A stretch of 23,155 nt of DNA from an uncultured Clostridium sp. (lineage in GTDB: Bacteria > Bacillota > Clostridia > Clostridiales > Clostridiaceae). Below are positions 6,769 through 15,444 of this stretch, one piece after another. The notes below the pieces were generated by a model that saw only the letters and a list, made by a program, of their open reading frames with translations, made no database searches and had not been told where the DNA came from. The DNA lies in contig UQFE01000034.1 in the NCBI GenBank assembly GCA_900540255.1, positions 1 through 23,155 on the forward strand, read 5' to 3'. Within the stretch, counting starts at the first letter, position 1, and each line of letters begins with the position of its first letter. The translations under genes were made by a program, and so were the position numbers.

Positions 6769-8916
6769 TTATTCACCAATTCCGCTCTTTTCCATACTTT
6801 CAGTAAATCCATGTAATAACTTATTAATTGGCTTCTTTAAGAATAAAGAAATTAATATAAATATAGCTCCATATATTAATAACACAACAATATCCTTAAT
6901 TAAAACACTTTGAACAACTCCACCAATTGCTTCTCTTGCAAATGAAATTGCATAAGTGAAAGGTAAGAATGGATTTATTGCTTGGAAGAATTTTGGTGTT
7001 AATTGAATTGGGAATGTTCCACCTGAACCACCTATTTGTATAACTAGTAAAACAATTCCTAATACTTTACCTACATTTCCAAATACTGAACATAATGAAT
7101 ATAAAATTATTGTAAATATAACACTAGTAAATACGCTTCCTAATACAAATAATCCTGGATTTACACAATATATTTTTAATAAGTATAAATCTCCTAAAGC
7201 TACTATTATAGCTTGAATTATTGCTATGCTCATAAATAACATCATTTTACCAAAATATTGTGCTGATGCAGAATATTCTCCTTTAGCTTCAACACTTAGC
7301 ATAGATGATAGTAATAATAATCCAACCCATAATGATAATACTGTATAAAAAGGTGTCATTCCTGTTCCATAGTTACCCATAGGGAATAATGTATTTTCTA
7401 TAATATTAACTGGATTTGCTAAGAAATCACTTCTAACACTTACATCAGTCTTTAAAAAATCTATAATCCTATTAATATCTTCACTATCATTAATACTTCC
7501 TATTTTGCTTACTAATTCATTAAGCATATTTTCAGCTTCTGGAAGTTTTGATTTTACAAAATCAATACCCTCAATACCTTTATCTGCACCTTCATAAACA
7601 GTGTTCATTATATCAGTAACTTGAGGTAATTTATTTTGTGCTTCTTTTAATACTGTTACTACATTACCTGCAACATTATATGCATCATCAAAAATGCTAT
7701 TAATTTTATTAGTTATATTTTCATCAAAGTTATTATATAAATTATTTGTAATGTTACTTACGTCGTTAGTAAATGCTATAACATTGTTTAATAAACTTAA
7801 ATCTGGGGTTCCTCCATTTGCTAAACTATCTTTTACTGTATTTAATACATTAATTGCTTTATTTATTGCTCCTTGTACATTTGCTAATGTTTCTAAAATA
7901 TCATCAAACTTTCCAGGATTAAATTTATTCATAGTTTTTAATATATTTATTAATGACTCAGTACTTGTATTAAGAGAGCTTAATTTTCCCAAAATACTAT
8001 CAACTATTTGTGGTGCATATTCTGATCCTGAATTAATTGCACTAATTAATGCATTTACATTTTTTGAAACTTCATTTGAAATTTCGTTTATTATTTTTAT
8101 ATCATTTTTTATTACAGGTGCAATATTATTTAAATTATTTTTTGAAGTAGTTAAAAAACTTTCTAAATTTGAACCTAAGTTTTGTGAATTTTCTAACGTT
8201 TTATTTATTAATGGAATATTCTTTTGTATATCTGAAATTAATGTTTTTAATTTATAAGCTCCATCACCTGCTAAATTCACAACATCATTTATATTTCCAA
8301 ATTGACTTTTAACTTCTAACAGTTGATTATAAATATTATTTAATCTAGGAAGTTGATTTTCTAATTCAGTTCCTAATTCCTTTCCTATACCCAATATTGC
8401 ATCACTTGCAGTTTCCACAACTGCCTTACTTACTTTTTCTTGAATTGCATTTGCTCCCTTAACAGTAATTTTAGGCGCAATTGCATTTATTTTTTCATTT
8501 ACTGTATATATTATTTCTCCCTTTTGAACATCTTTGGTAAGTACAGATGTAAGACTTTTTGAAAAGTTTTCAGGGATTGTAATCATAGCATAATATTTAC
8601 CTTCTTTTACATTTTTAATGGATTCTTCTTCACTTACAAATTGCCATCCCATCTGAGTATTTCCCTTTAATTCTTTTACAACCCTATCACCTAAGTTAAT
8701 TTCCTTATTATTTAAGGTTGCTCCTAAATCTTTATTTACAACCCCAATTTTTATATTACTAATACCAGATTCAGCATATGGATCCCATGATGCTTTTATA
8801 TTAAACCAGGCATATAGGGATGGTAGTATACATAATGCTATAACAACTATAAGTGCTGCATAATTTTTAAAGATATTTTTAATATCATTTTTGAAAATCC
8901 TAAATGCATTTTTCAT
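6769..8916 (-). CDS. YhgE/Pip domain membrane protein (ABC-2-like)
   Basis: A 715-residue integral membrane protein of the YhgE/Pip family, related to phage infection protein and the ABC-2 permease superfamily. One N-terminal helix (about residues 18-40, ending in the family motif LPSLYAWFNI) is followed by a long extracellular region (about 45-520) that starts with the typical SNIKIGVVNKD strand and is rich in Asn/Ile heptad-like helices. Five or six helices sit at the C-terminus (about 525-700). Family members act as phage receptors or are proposed exporters; the role here is unknown. The ATG at 8916 lies seven bases from GGAGG; ATGs at 8919 and 8952 are alternatives, the last lacking a good ribosome site. 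It is a single-gene unit with its own promoter and terminator. Such genes often sit beside a TetR regulator, but none is seen here. Confidence 0.9.
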   Translation of the reverse strand: MKNAFRIFKNDIKNIFKNYAALIVVIALCILPSLYAWFNIKASWDPYAESGISNIKIGVVNKDLGATLNNKEINLGDRVVKELKGNTQMGWQFVSEEESIKNVKEGKYYAMITIPENFSKSLTSVLTKDVQKGEIIYTVNEKINAIAPKITVKGANAIQEKVSKAVVETASDAILGIGKELGTELENQLPRLNNIYNQLLEVKSQFGNINDVVNLAGDGAYKLKTLISDIQKNIPLINKTLENSQNLGSNLESFLTTSKNNLNNIAPVIKNDIKIINEISNEVSKNVNALISAINSGSEYAPQIVDSILGKLSSLNTSTESLINILKTMNKFNPGKFDDILETLANVQGAINKAINVLNTVKDSLANGGTPDLSLLNNVIAFTNDVSNITNNLYNNFDENITNKINSIFDDAYNVAGNVVTVLKEAQNKLPQVTDIMNTVYEGADKGIEGIDFVKSKLPEAENMLNELVSKIGSINDSEDINRIIDFLKTDVSVRSDFLANPVNIIENTLFPMGNYGTGMTPFYTVLSLWVGLLLLSSMLSVEAKGEYSASAQYFGKMMLFMSIAIIQAIIVALGDLYLLKIYCVNPGLFVLGSVFTSVIFTIILYSLCSVFGNVGKVLGIVLLVIQIGGSGGTFPIQLTPKFFQAINPFLPFTYAISFAREAIGGVVQSVLIKDIVVLLIYGAIFILISLFLKKPINKLLHGFTESMEKSGIGE

Positions 8917-8962
8917 CATTTTTCCTCCTTCGATATTGTATTGCTTTAACAACTTAATTTAT

Positions 8963-8998
8963 ATATTATCACATCGGTACTAAAATTCAAGTTTTAGT
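8963..8998 (-). promoter_or_regulatory. Promoter of the YhgE/Pip gene with overlapping palindromic operator
   Basis: On the minus strand TTGAAT (8985-8990) and TAATAT (8963-8968, preceded by TGA) are 16 bases apart. A palindrome, ACTAAAA and TTTTAGT around TTCAAG (8979-8998), covers the -35 box, a typical place for a repressor site. Confidence 0.5.
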
Positions 8999-9292
8999 TT
9001 TCTAATATAATTAATATTTTCTTTATCCTAAGCTGCCTAAATAATTAGTATTATACGTATACTTTATATTCTCTATATACTTTATAAAAATATTATTTAA
9101 TAAAATTTAAACAATCCTGTTACAATTTATTCATCTTTTTCACCTTTTTTACTTTCTTCTACTTCATTTATTATTATGTTCCAATTTGTAAAAATAATTT
9201 TACTTTTATAAATAATTAAATAAATTTCTATACTTAAATTATTTTTAGTGTATACTAGAATAGATAATTAATTAATAACTGAGGAGAATAAA

Positions 9293-10516
9293 ATGAATAA
9301 ATCATTTAATGAACTTAATTTAAACTCTAATATAGTAGAAGGATTAAAGCTTCAAGGAATTACTTCACCTACAGAAGTGCAAGAATTAACTATTCCTAAG
9401 GCTCTAGAAAATATAGATATAATAGCAGAATCTCATACTGGAAGTGGTAAAACATTAGCATATTTATGTCCAATATTCCAAAAGATAAATACAGAAAAAA
9501 AAGAAATGCAAGCTATAATATTAGCTCCAACTCATGAGTTAGTTATGCAAATAGATGCACAAATTAAACTTCTTGCAAATAACTCTAATATAGATATTAC
9601 TTCATTAACAATAATGGGTGAAGCTAATATTGAAAAACAAATAAAAAAACTTAAAGAAGGAAAACCACATATAATAGTTGGTTCATCCGGAAGAGTTCTA
9701 GACTTAATAAAAAAGAAAAAAATAACTGCTCATACTGTTAAAACTATTGTTATGGATGAAGCAGATAGCCTTTTAGCTAAAAATAAATCTATAGTAATAA
9801 AAGATATAATAAAATCTACAATGAAAGATAGACAACTTATGTTCTTTTCAGCAAGTATAAATCCTACTTCTTTAGAGATTGCTAAATCTTTAGTAAAAGA
9901 TGTTGAAATAATTAAATCTGAAACTAATTACGTTATTAACCCTAATATTTCTCATATGTACATAACTTGTGAATTTAGAGATAGATTTGAAACACTTAGA
10001 AAATTTTTAGCTGCCGAATCACCAGAAAGAGCTATTGTTTTTGTAAATAATAGTACTGAACTTCAAAACATAAACGAAAAGTTAGATTATCATAAAGTTA
10101 AATCTACAGCTATCTTTGGAAATGCTTCTAAAGAACAAAGACAACGTTCAATTGAAGCTTTTAGATCTGGTAAATTTAATATATTGGTTTCATCTGATGT
10201 TTCTGCTCGTGGACTTGATATTCCAGAAGTTACACACATAATTAATATGGACTTTCCTGGAAATCCTGATGAATACCTACATAGAGCTGGAAGAACTGCT
10301 CGTGGAACATTAAGTGGTTCTTCAATATGTATTGGTACAAAACGTGATCTTGAAGCTATTAAAGCTTATCAGAAAGCATTTAAAATAAAATTTAAAGAAA
10401 TGAAATTATATGGTGGTAATTTAATTTCTGCAAATGAAAATTCTAAAAAAACAACTAAATCAAATAGTAAAGTAAATAAGAAATCAAATAATAAAGCTGT
10501 TAATAAAAATAAGTAA
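9293..10516 (+). CDS. DEAD-box ATP-dependent RNA helicase
   Basis: A 407-residue superfamily 2 RNA helicase, expected to unwind structured RNA in ribosome assembly or mRNA decay in the cytoplasm. The Q motif is near 24-34 (TSPTEVQ). Motif I is SHTGSGKT with Lys53, Ia is APTHEL (78-83), motif II is DEAD (155-158), and motif III is SAS (186-188, usually SAT). Motif V is SSDVSARGLDIP (300-311) and motif VI HRAGRTARG (330-338). Residues 382-407 are a Lys/Asn/Ser-rich basic tail instead of a folded RNA-binding domain, so it is of the compact YfmL/CshB-like kind; I do not assign a specific symbol. The usual TPGR of motif Ib reads SSGR. It starts with ATG behind GAGGAG, is a single-gene unit, and converges on the two-component system downstream. 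Confidence 0.93.
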   Translation: MNKSFNELNLNSNIVEGLKLQGITSPTEVQELTIPKALENIDIIAESHTGSGKTLAYLCPIFQKINTEKKEMQAIILAPTHELVMQIDAQIKLLANNSNIDITSLTIMGEANIEKQIKKLKEGKPHIIVGSSGRVLDLIKKKKITAHTVKTIVMDEADSLLAKNKSIVIKDIIKSTMKDRQLMFFSASINPTSLEIAKSLVKDVEIIKSETNYVINPNISHMYITCEFRDRFETLRKFLAAESPERAIVFVNNSTELQNINEKLDYHKVKSTAIFGNASKEQRQRSIEAFRSGKFNILVSSDVSARGLDIPEVTHIINMDFPGNPDEYLHRAGRTARGTLSGSSICIGTKRDLEAIKAYQKAFKIKFKEMKLYGGNLISANENSKKTTKSNSKVNKKSNNKAVNKNK

Positions 10517-10531
10517 AATTATTTTTTAAAC

Positions 10532-10586
10532 AAAACCGAACTATATCATAACTTTATTTAATAAATTTGACATAGCTCGGTTTTTA
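10532..10586. terminator. Bidirectional terminator between helicase and histidine kinase genes
   Basis: AAACCGAACTATATCA pairs with TGACATAGCTCGGTTT across a 22-base loop, with T-runs on both sides. The two imperfect positions are A-C in the plus RNA but G-U in the minus RNA, so the hairpin is stronger for the kinase transcript. Confidence 0.8.
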
Positions 10587-10592
10587 ATTAAT

Positions 10593-12116
10593 TTAGTTAT
10601 ATTTAAACTTCATTTTAAATATAACTGAATTTTTGGTACTTTCTATATTGCAATCAATATTTTCATGTTTATCTAAAATTGTTTTTACTATATAAAGTCC
10701 TAAACCCGTTCCACCAGTTTTTCTATTTCTAGATTTATCAACTCTATAAAATGCATTAAATATATATTTTAATTGTTCCTCAGGTATTGATATCCCAGTA
10801 TTTTCAATCACTAACTCTTCCTTTGATAAATTAATTTTAATAAATTCATTTTCTGGAGAATAAGTTATTGCATTCTTTACAATATTAGTAATTACCTTTT
10901 TTATAAGCTTACTATCAGAAAATACTATAACATTTTCATCAATATTTATTTGTAATTTTAAATTTTTTTCATCAATAAAATATCTTAACTCATTAATTAC
11001 ACTGTTCATCACATTACTTAATCTTACATATGTAAAATTATATTTAAATTCTCCATTTTCTCTTTCACTTAAATGTAATATTTCTTGAACTAATTCTTTC
11101 ATCTTTTGTGTTACATCATAGGATTCTTTTAAATACTTATCTCTATCCTTATACTTTCCAATATTATAAATCATTCCTTCTAATTGTCCACTTATTATAG
11201 TAATTGGTGATTTTAATTCATGTGAAATAGTTGCAACAAATTCTCTTCTTTCTTTTTCAAGCTTTCTTTCCATTTCAATTTCCTTAGTAAGCTTAAAATT
11301 AATCTTTTCCAATTGTTCAAATGCTTCTTTTAAATTTTTATTCATTAAATTTAAACTATTAGAAAGCTCCCCTATTTCATCTTTCCCATTAATTTCTATA
11401 GTATTATTAAAATCCAAATTTGCCATCCTTTTAGCTACCTTATTTAATTTTATCAAAGGTCCACTTATTAATATTGAATAAAGACTTGAAATAGCAAATG
11501 ATATAATTATTATTGATAATATTGCAAAAGGTAAAAATAATTCAATACTATCAGTTGCTTCTTCTTGTGGTTTAACAGGAAAGTGAACTATCATATTATA
11601 TACATCATTTAATTTTTTTATATAAACAGCTTTATCTATATTTAAACTCTCATTTTTATTAATAAGATTATATACAAACTTATCTGTATCAATATCTTCA
11701 TTTTTGTTAATATTTATATTATATTGTTGAAATCTATTAAATTCTACATAAGAAACATGGTTGCCTAAAAAAGGAATCTTATTAGGTGAGTTTGCACCTT
11801 CCCTAAATGAAGAATAAATAACTTCATTAATTAAATTATTTCCATCCTTTTTTACAAGTAAAATATCTAAATTATTTTCATAAGAAAATTTATCTAATAC
11901 TTCATCTATATCTATTTCTTCATTATTTAATAATTCATATTTCAACTCTTTTATTTCTTCATTAATATTATTAACCTTATAAAATTCATAAACCTTTGGC
12001 ATAAAAAGATACATAGATATATATAACAAACTAAAAGCTATTATTATAGTTAAGCTACTCCATAAAAATAACTTTTTCTTTATACTTAAGTTTTTCCACT
12101 TATTTTTCAAGAACAT
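10593..12116 (-). CDS. Sensor histidine kinase (HAMP, HisKA, HATPase)
   Basis: A 507-residue membrane sensor kinase, partner of the response regulator encoded just upstream. Helix 1 (about 13-39) and helix 2 (about 191-218) enclose a roughly 150-residue extracellular sensor domain without a recognisable ligand fold. HAMP follows (about 217-270), then a coiled coil, the HisKA phosphoacceptor His299 in SHELKSP, and the HATPase domain with its N box (NIVKNAITYS, 411-420), ENTG (438-441) and TGGTGLGLYIV (467-477). Its start overlaps the regulator's end by 17 bases, so translation is probably coupled. No input signal can be read, but a divergent gene for a beta-lactamase-fold cell-surface protein suggests an envelope signal. 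All catalytic motifs are intact. Confidence 0.93.
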   Translation of the reverse strand: MFLKNKWKNLSIKKKLFLWSSLTIIIAFSLLYISMYLFMPKVYEFYKVNNINEEIKELKYELLNNEEIDIDEVLDKFSYENNLDILLVKKDGNNLINEVIYSSFREGANSPNKIPFLGNHVSYVEFNRFQQYNININKNEDIDTDKFVYNLINKNESLNIDKAVYIKKLNDVYNMIVHFPVKPQEEATDSIELFLPFAILSIIIISFAISSLYSILISGPLIKLNKVAKRMANLDFNNTIEINGKDEIGELSNSLNLMNKNLKEAFEQLEKINFKLTKEIEMERKLEKERREFVATISHELKSPITIISGQLEGMIYNIGKYKDRDKYLKESYDVTQKMKELVQEILHLSERENGEFKYNFTYVRLSNVMNSVINELRYFIDEKNLKLQINIDENVIVFSDSKLIKKVITNIVKNAITYSPENEFIKINLSKEELVIENTGISIPEEQLKYIFNAFYRVDKSRNRKTGGTGLGLYIVKTILDKHENIDCNIESTKNSVIFKMKFKYN

Positions 12117-12768
12117 ATCCTACACCTTTTATGGTTTTTATATAATCCTTCTTAATTTTTTTTCTTATATTTTTCATATGAGCATCAATAACCCTAGTAT
12201 CCCCAAAATACTCATATCCCCATATCTTTTCTATTAATTTTTCTCTAGAAACTACCTTTGGATAACTAGCAAGCATTAACTTTAATATATTAAATTCCTT
12301 TAATGTTAGCTCGATTTCCTCATCATCTACATAAGACTTAAACTTTTCTAAATCTAACTTTAATCCTTCAAATTCTAATATATCTTCATTTTTTTCTTCT
12401 TTATTTTTTCTTTTTAAAACAGCTTCAACCCTCTTTACTAATATATTAAAAGAAAATGGTTTGCTAATATAATCATCTGCGTCTAAATCGAACCCTTTTA
12501 TTTCACTTTCTTCATCATCTAATGCAGTTAAAAATATAATTGATACTTGTTTATTTAAATTTTTTATCATCTTACATAATGAATATCCATTTAATTTTGG
12601 CATCATTACATCTAAAATTACTAAATCATATTTATCCTTTTTAAATTTTTCATATCCTTCAACTCCATCATTAGCCATATCAACTTTATATCCCTGAGAG
12701 GACAAAAATTCTACTATTAATTCCTGTATTTGATTATCATCTTCTACAACTAATATTTTATAACTCAT
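12100..12768 (-). CDS. OmpR-family response regulator
   Basis: A 222-residue regulator. The receiver domain (1-120) has acidic Asp10/Asp11, the phosphoacceptor Asp53 in ILDVMMP, Thr81 and Lys103. The winged-helix DNA-binding domain (about 128-222) shows the family's RVIDAHMKNIRKKI recognition helix and the TIKGVGYVL wing. It starts with ATG behind GGAGG and is the first gene of a two-gene operon with the kinase. OmpR-type regulators bind direct repeats spaced about one helical turn; three such repeats (12815-12844) lie upstream of its -10 box, consistent with autoregulation and with control of the divergent serine hydrolase gene. The regulon is otherwise unknown. Confidence 0.94.
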   Translation of the reverse strand: MSYKILVVEDDNQIQELIVEFLSSQGYKVDMANDGVEGYEKFKKDKYDLVILDVMMPKLNGYSLCKMIKNLNKQVSIIFLTALDDEESEIKGFDLDADDYISKPFSFNILVKRVEAVLKRKNKEEKNEDILEFEGLKLDLEKFKSYVDDEEIELTLKEFNILKLMLASYPKVVSREKLIEKIWGYEYFGDTRVIDAHMKNIRKKIKKDYIKTIKGVGYVLEK

Positions 12769-12797
12769 ACTTCCTCCATAACTTTTTTATATATTTA

Positions 12798-12806
12798 ATT
12801 TTAGCA
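12798..12806 (-). promoter_or_regulatory. Extended -10 promoter of the two-component operon
   Basis: TGCTAAAAT on the minus strand, 30 bases before the regulator ATG. No clear -35 box is seen; the direct repeats lie where it would be, which fits an activator-dependent promoter. Confidence 0.45.
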
Positions 12807-12814
12807 TAACATTT

Positions 12815-12844
12815 TTAAATTCTTCTTAAATTCATTTAAATTTC
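12815..12844. promoter_or_regulatory. Three direct repeats, probable OmpR-type regulator site
   Basis: TTAAATTC occurs at 12815-12822 and 12826-12833 (11-bp period), followed by TTAAATTTC at 12836-12844. PhoB/OmpR-class regulators bind tandem half-sites of this spacing. The array lies between the divergent regulator and serine hydrolase genes. The AT-rich setting makes chance repeats possible. Confidence 0.45.
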
Positions 12845-12938
12845 AAATGTAAAAGTATTATTAAATTTATTATATAAGTTATTTTAATATTTAAAATTTA
12901 ATATAACTATAACATATCAATATAGGAGATATAAAATT

Positions 12939-14021
12939 ATGTTTTTCAACAGAAAAAATACTAATTTATTTTTTAAATTTACACTTTTATTCCTTTTCTT
13001 ATTTTTACTTAAGATTATTCCTTTTAATACTGGCTTTGAAGATTCTATTGATTATTTAAACAATATATCTTTTACAATTTCTTCACATTTTAAATTAAAT
13101 AAAGATAATAAATTAAAATTTAAGAGTTCATCTTCTTGTCTTAATGATACTCTTAATAAATATAAATCACACTTAAACTTTATAAATTCTCATAACAAAG
13201 CTATTAAAGCTAAAAATGACTTTATTAAACTAAGTGATGAAGAAATATCTTCATATTCCATGCTAAGTTATAATGAAAAAATTTCACTTCTTAACAATAC
13301 GAACTATTCTTTAGAAAATCGAATTCATATTTTTTTAGGAAGTGATTTAGAAAATTTCAGCTTAGTTTATTATAATATATCAACAAAAGAAAAAGTTAGT
13401 ATTAATGAAAATAAAGAATTTAAACCTGCAAGCACTTATAAGCTTGGATTAAATGCCTTAATATATAATTTATCTTTAAATGGTAAATTAAATCTTAATG
13501 ATACTATAACTTTCGAAAATTGTGATTATGAAGATGGTACTGGTTTACTTTGTTCTAAGTCTTCAATTGGAACATATACAATTCAAGAATTACTTGATTT
13601 ATCAATTATATATTCTGATAATATAGCATCAAATATGCTTACAAGATATTTAGGTGGACGTGATGAAGTAAAAAAAGAACTTTATTCATTATTAAATATA
13701 AATTATCCATATTCTAAAAGTACTATAACTGCTGATATTGAATATAGAATTTTAATGTATATTTATGATAATAAAAATTTACCTGAATTTAATCATCTAA
13801 TAGAAGTTTTAACTAAAACTGAATTTCATGATAGACTTGATAAATATATTCCACAAGAAATAGTTGCTCATAAAATAGGTAGTAATGAATCTTACATCCA
13901 TGATGTAGGAATAATTTTTAGTGATAGTCCTTATATTTTAGTTATTTATACAAATGGACTAGCCTATCCAGATGAAAAAATAGCTCAAATTTCAAAAGCT
14001 ATTTATAATAATTATAATTAA
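12939..14021 (+). CDS. Membrane-anchored serine hydrolase of class A beta-lactamase fold, omega loop apparently missing
   Basis: A 360-residue protein with an N-terminal hydrophobic anchor or signal (about 9-30), a polar Lys/Ser-rich stalk (about 40-125) and a C-terminal Beta-lactamase2 (PF13354) domain. The active-site SxxK is Ser165-Thr-Tyr-Lys168, SDN is 226-228, and the third box is Lys312-Ile-Gly rather than KTG. CDYEDGTG (195-202) is a signature of this clostridial/bacillar group. The distance from SDN to the third box is about 18 residues shorter than in class A enzymes, and no Glu equivalent to Glu166 is present. It may thus be acylated by penicillin-like substrates without efficient hydrolysis, or act on peptidoglycan peptides. 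ATG follows AGGAG. It is divergent from the two-component system. True resistance function seems unlikely from sequence. Confidence 0.82.
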   Translation: MFFNRKNTNLFFKFTLLFLFLFLLKIIPFNTGFEDSIDYLNNISFTISSHFKLNKDNKLKFKSSSSCLNDTLNKYKSHLNFINSHNKAIKAKNDFIKLSDEEISSYSMLSYNEKISLLNNTNYSLENRIHIFLGSDLENFSLVYYNISTKEKVSINENKEFKPASTYKLGLNALIYNLSLNGKLNLNDTITFENCDYEDGTGLLCSKSSIGTYTIQELLDLSIIYSDNIASNMLTRYLGGRDEVKKELYSLLNINYPYSKSTITADIEYRILMYIYDNKNLPEFNHLIEVLTKTEFHDRLDKYIPQEIVAHKIGSNESYIHDVGIIFSDSPYILVIYTNGLAYPDEKIAQISKAIYNNYN

Positions 14022-14121
14022 ATTTACAAACTAATTCGAAAATCATCTATTAATAAGGAATTATTTATTGTATAATTCTTCTATATAAACTATAAATTAA
14101 CTTTAATTGAGGTGATATACA

Positions 14122-14385
14122 ATGAGTAACAAAAAGAAAAAGAAACTTTCTGTAGCAGAACAAAAAGCCGAAAAATATATATACTACGGTACTATAATTG
14201 GCTTAGTTTTAGGAGTTATCTTAGGCTTTATTGGATTTATTTTAACAGACAATATGTTTTGGATTGCACTATCTCCATTAATTCTTTTATTTGTTGGATT
14301 AGGAATAGGGGCTATCTTAGGCAAAAACAAAAACTTAAACACTAATAAAAAAGTGGTAAAAAAACAACCTCATAAAAATAAATAG
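14122..14385 (+). CDS. Small two-helix membrane protein, function unknown
   Basis: An 87-residue protein starting with ATG behind a strong GAGGTGAT site. A very basic N-terminus (SNKKKKK) precedes two hydrophobic helices, about 21-43 (Gly-rich, GLVLGVILGFIGF) and 46-67, and the tail is again Lys/Asn-rich. The positive-inside rule puts both ends in the cytoplasm. It lies 100 bases after the serine hydrolase on the same strand; a TATAAT at 14071-14076 in the gap suggests its own promoter. No family recognised. Confidence 0.75.
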   Translation: MSNKKKKKLSVAEQKAEKYIYYGTIIGLVLGVILGFIGFILTDNMFWIALSPLILLFVGLGIGAILGKNKNLNTNKKVVKKQPHKNK

Positions 14386-14393
14386 GGTATAGT

Positions 14394-14440
14394 CCTTTTA
14401 GTGTTGAATAACTCTAAAAGGCATGTCCTTATTTATTTTT
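14394..14440 (+). terminator. Weak terminator after the two-helix protein gene
   Basis: CCTTTTAG (14394-14401) pairs with CTAAAAGG (14414-14421), followed after a short gap by a ragged T-rich run. It lies between convergent genes. Confidence 0.45.
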
Positions 14441-14453
14441 ATTATTTTATAAT

Positions 14454-14849
14454 TTACTTATCTTTTATATCTTCACTATTATTTTCTTCTTTATAAATAC
14501 TTTTGCTTATTATTCCTTCATTAATAAATTTACTTTCTTTTTTCTCATTAATATTCTTAAGTCCTTTAAACTTTAACATTACTGTATCATATCCACCACA
14601 CAATATTAAAACTACTACTAATGCATTAATGAATAATCTATAATAACATTCAACATTATTCCACACACATCCTGTTGCAACTCTTTCTATTGATAAATGA
14701 GCTATTGCTAATATTAATGTGTATATTTTAGTTGGTATCTTTTTAATAAGTGGAAAATCCTTAGTTATAAATACTATTAATTCTACTGCTATTAATGTTC
14801 CTGTGAATGAAGCTAAAAAGTCAGCAGTTAGAAAATCAGTTATCTCCAT
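14454..14849 (-). CDS. Holin-like small membrane protein
   Basis: A 131-residue protein with three predicted membrane helices: about 10-30 (ASFTGTLIAVELIVFITK), 39-57 (IPTKIYTLILAIAHLSIE) and 68-90. A charged, Lys/Glu-rich C-terminal tail follows (about 95-131). Size, helix layout and the KKIPTK-IYTLILA segment resemble small phage-derived proteins annotated as holin-like in clostridial genomes, which depolarise or perforate the membrane to release a lysin. No lysin, integrase or other phage gene lies nearby, so it may be a domesticated orphan or an unrelated membrane protein. ATG is preceded by an exceptionally strong AAAGGAGG. Family call is tentative; the reading frame itself is secure. 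Confidence 0.72.
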   Translation of the reverse strand: MEITDFLTADFLASFTGTLIAVELIVFITKDFPLIKKIPTKIYTLILAIAHLSIERVATGCVWNNVECYYRLFINALVVVLILCGGYDTVMLKFKGLKNINEKKESKFINEGIISKSIYKEENNSEDIKDK

Positions 14850-14940
14850 TTTATTAACCCCCTCCTTTCCCCAATCCCCTACTAAATAATAAATGCAACT
14901 AATATTATTTATGTTACTTAAATTTTGTTTGATTTATTTT

Positions 14941-14980
14941 CAAAAAATATCATCTGACCTTTAAATCAGATGATATTTTT
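14941..14980 (-). terminator. Terminator of the thioredoxin gene
   Basis: AATATCATCTGA and TCAGATGATATT form a perfect 12-bp stem with an 8-base loop and a U-tract on the minus strand, just after the thioredoxin stop. Confidence 0.9.
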
Positions 14981-14988
14981 ACTTTATT

Positions 14989-15297
14989 TTATATTTTACC
15001 TTTAGATATCAAATCTTTTATTATATTCTTTGGCTTAAATCCAGTTAAACGATGTATAAATTGTCCATCCTTTAATAAAACTAATGTTGGAATAGATTTA
15101 ATATTAAAATAACTTGTTAAGAATTTAGAATTATCTACATTAATTTTTACAATTTTAATATTTCCCTCTTCATTATTAATTTCTTCTAATAATGGAGAAA
15201 GCATTTTACATGGTCCACACCATTCTGCATAAAAATCCACTAAAACTAAACCATCTTTCACTTCATTTATAAAATTTGATTCATCTATAACTTTCAT
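14989..15297 (-). CDS. Thioredoxin
   Basis: A 102-residue thioredoxin, the general cytoplasmic dithiol reductant. The active site is WCGPC with Cys27 and Cys30, preceded by LVDFYAEW, and the cis-Pro is Pro70 in KSIPT. Length and fold are canonical and there is no signal peptide. It starts with ATG behind GAGGTG and is a single-gene unit; no thioredoxin reductase gene is adjacent, so its reductase must be elsewhere. The end of the third strand, LVLLKDGQFIHRLTGF, is standard for the family. Several thioredoxins are common in clostridia, so I give no gene symbol. Confidence 0.95.
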   Translation of the reverse strand: MKVIDESNFINEVKDGLVLVDFYAEWCGPCKMLSPLLEEINNEEGNIKIVKINVDNSKFLTSYFNIKSIPTLVLLKDGQFIHRLTGFKPKNIIKDLISKGKI

Positions 15298-15397
15298 TTT
15301 TATTCACCTCTATTCCGGATTTACTATTTATCCTTAATTAATTATATTCATTTAATCAATTAATGTTAATTAAGTTATTTTTATGAACTAATACTAT

Positions 15398-15440
15398 TAA
15401 AAATTAAAGCAATACTAAAAAGTACTGCTTTAATTTTTTA
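15398..15440 (-). terminator. Terminator of the alpha/beta hydrolase gene
   Basis: AAAATTAAAGCAGTACT pairs with AGTATTGCTTTAATTTT (one G-U) and continues into U residues on the minus strand, a few bases after the stop at 15445. Confidence 0.85.
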
Positions 15441-15444
15441 TCAC

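Noticed and set aside
7694..8257. Long open frame of 187 codons on the plus strand
   Set aside because: It lies fully opposite the YhgE/Pip gene, has no ribosome site and reads as a hydrophobic complement of an AT-rich gene.
12939..14021. Calling the serine hydrolase a beta-lactamase resistance gene
   Set aside because: The omega-loop Glu is not seen and the third box is KIG; the fold is supported, lactam hydrolysis is not.
14058..14078. GAATTAT/ATAATTC hairpin after the serine hydrolase as a terminator
   Set aside because: The stem is only seven A/T-rich pairs, no T-tract follows, and it overlaps a likely -10 box.
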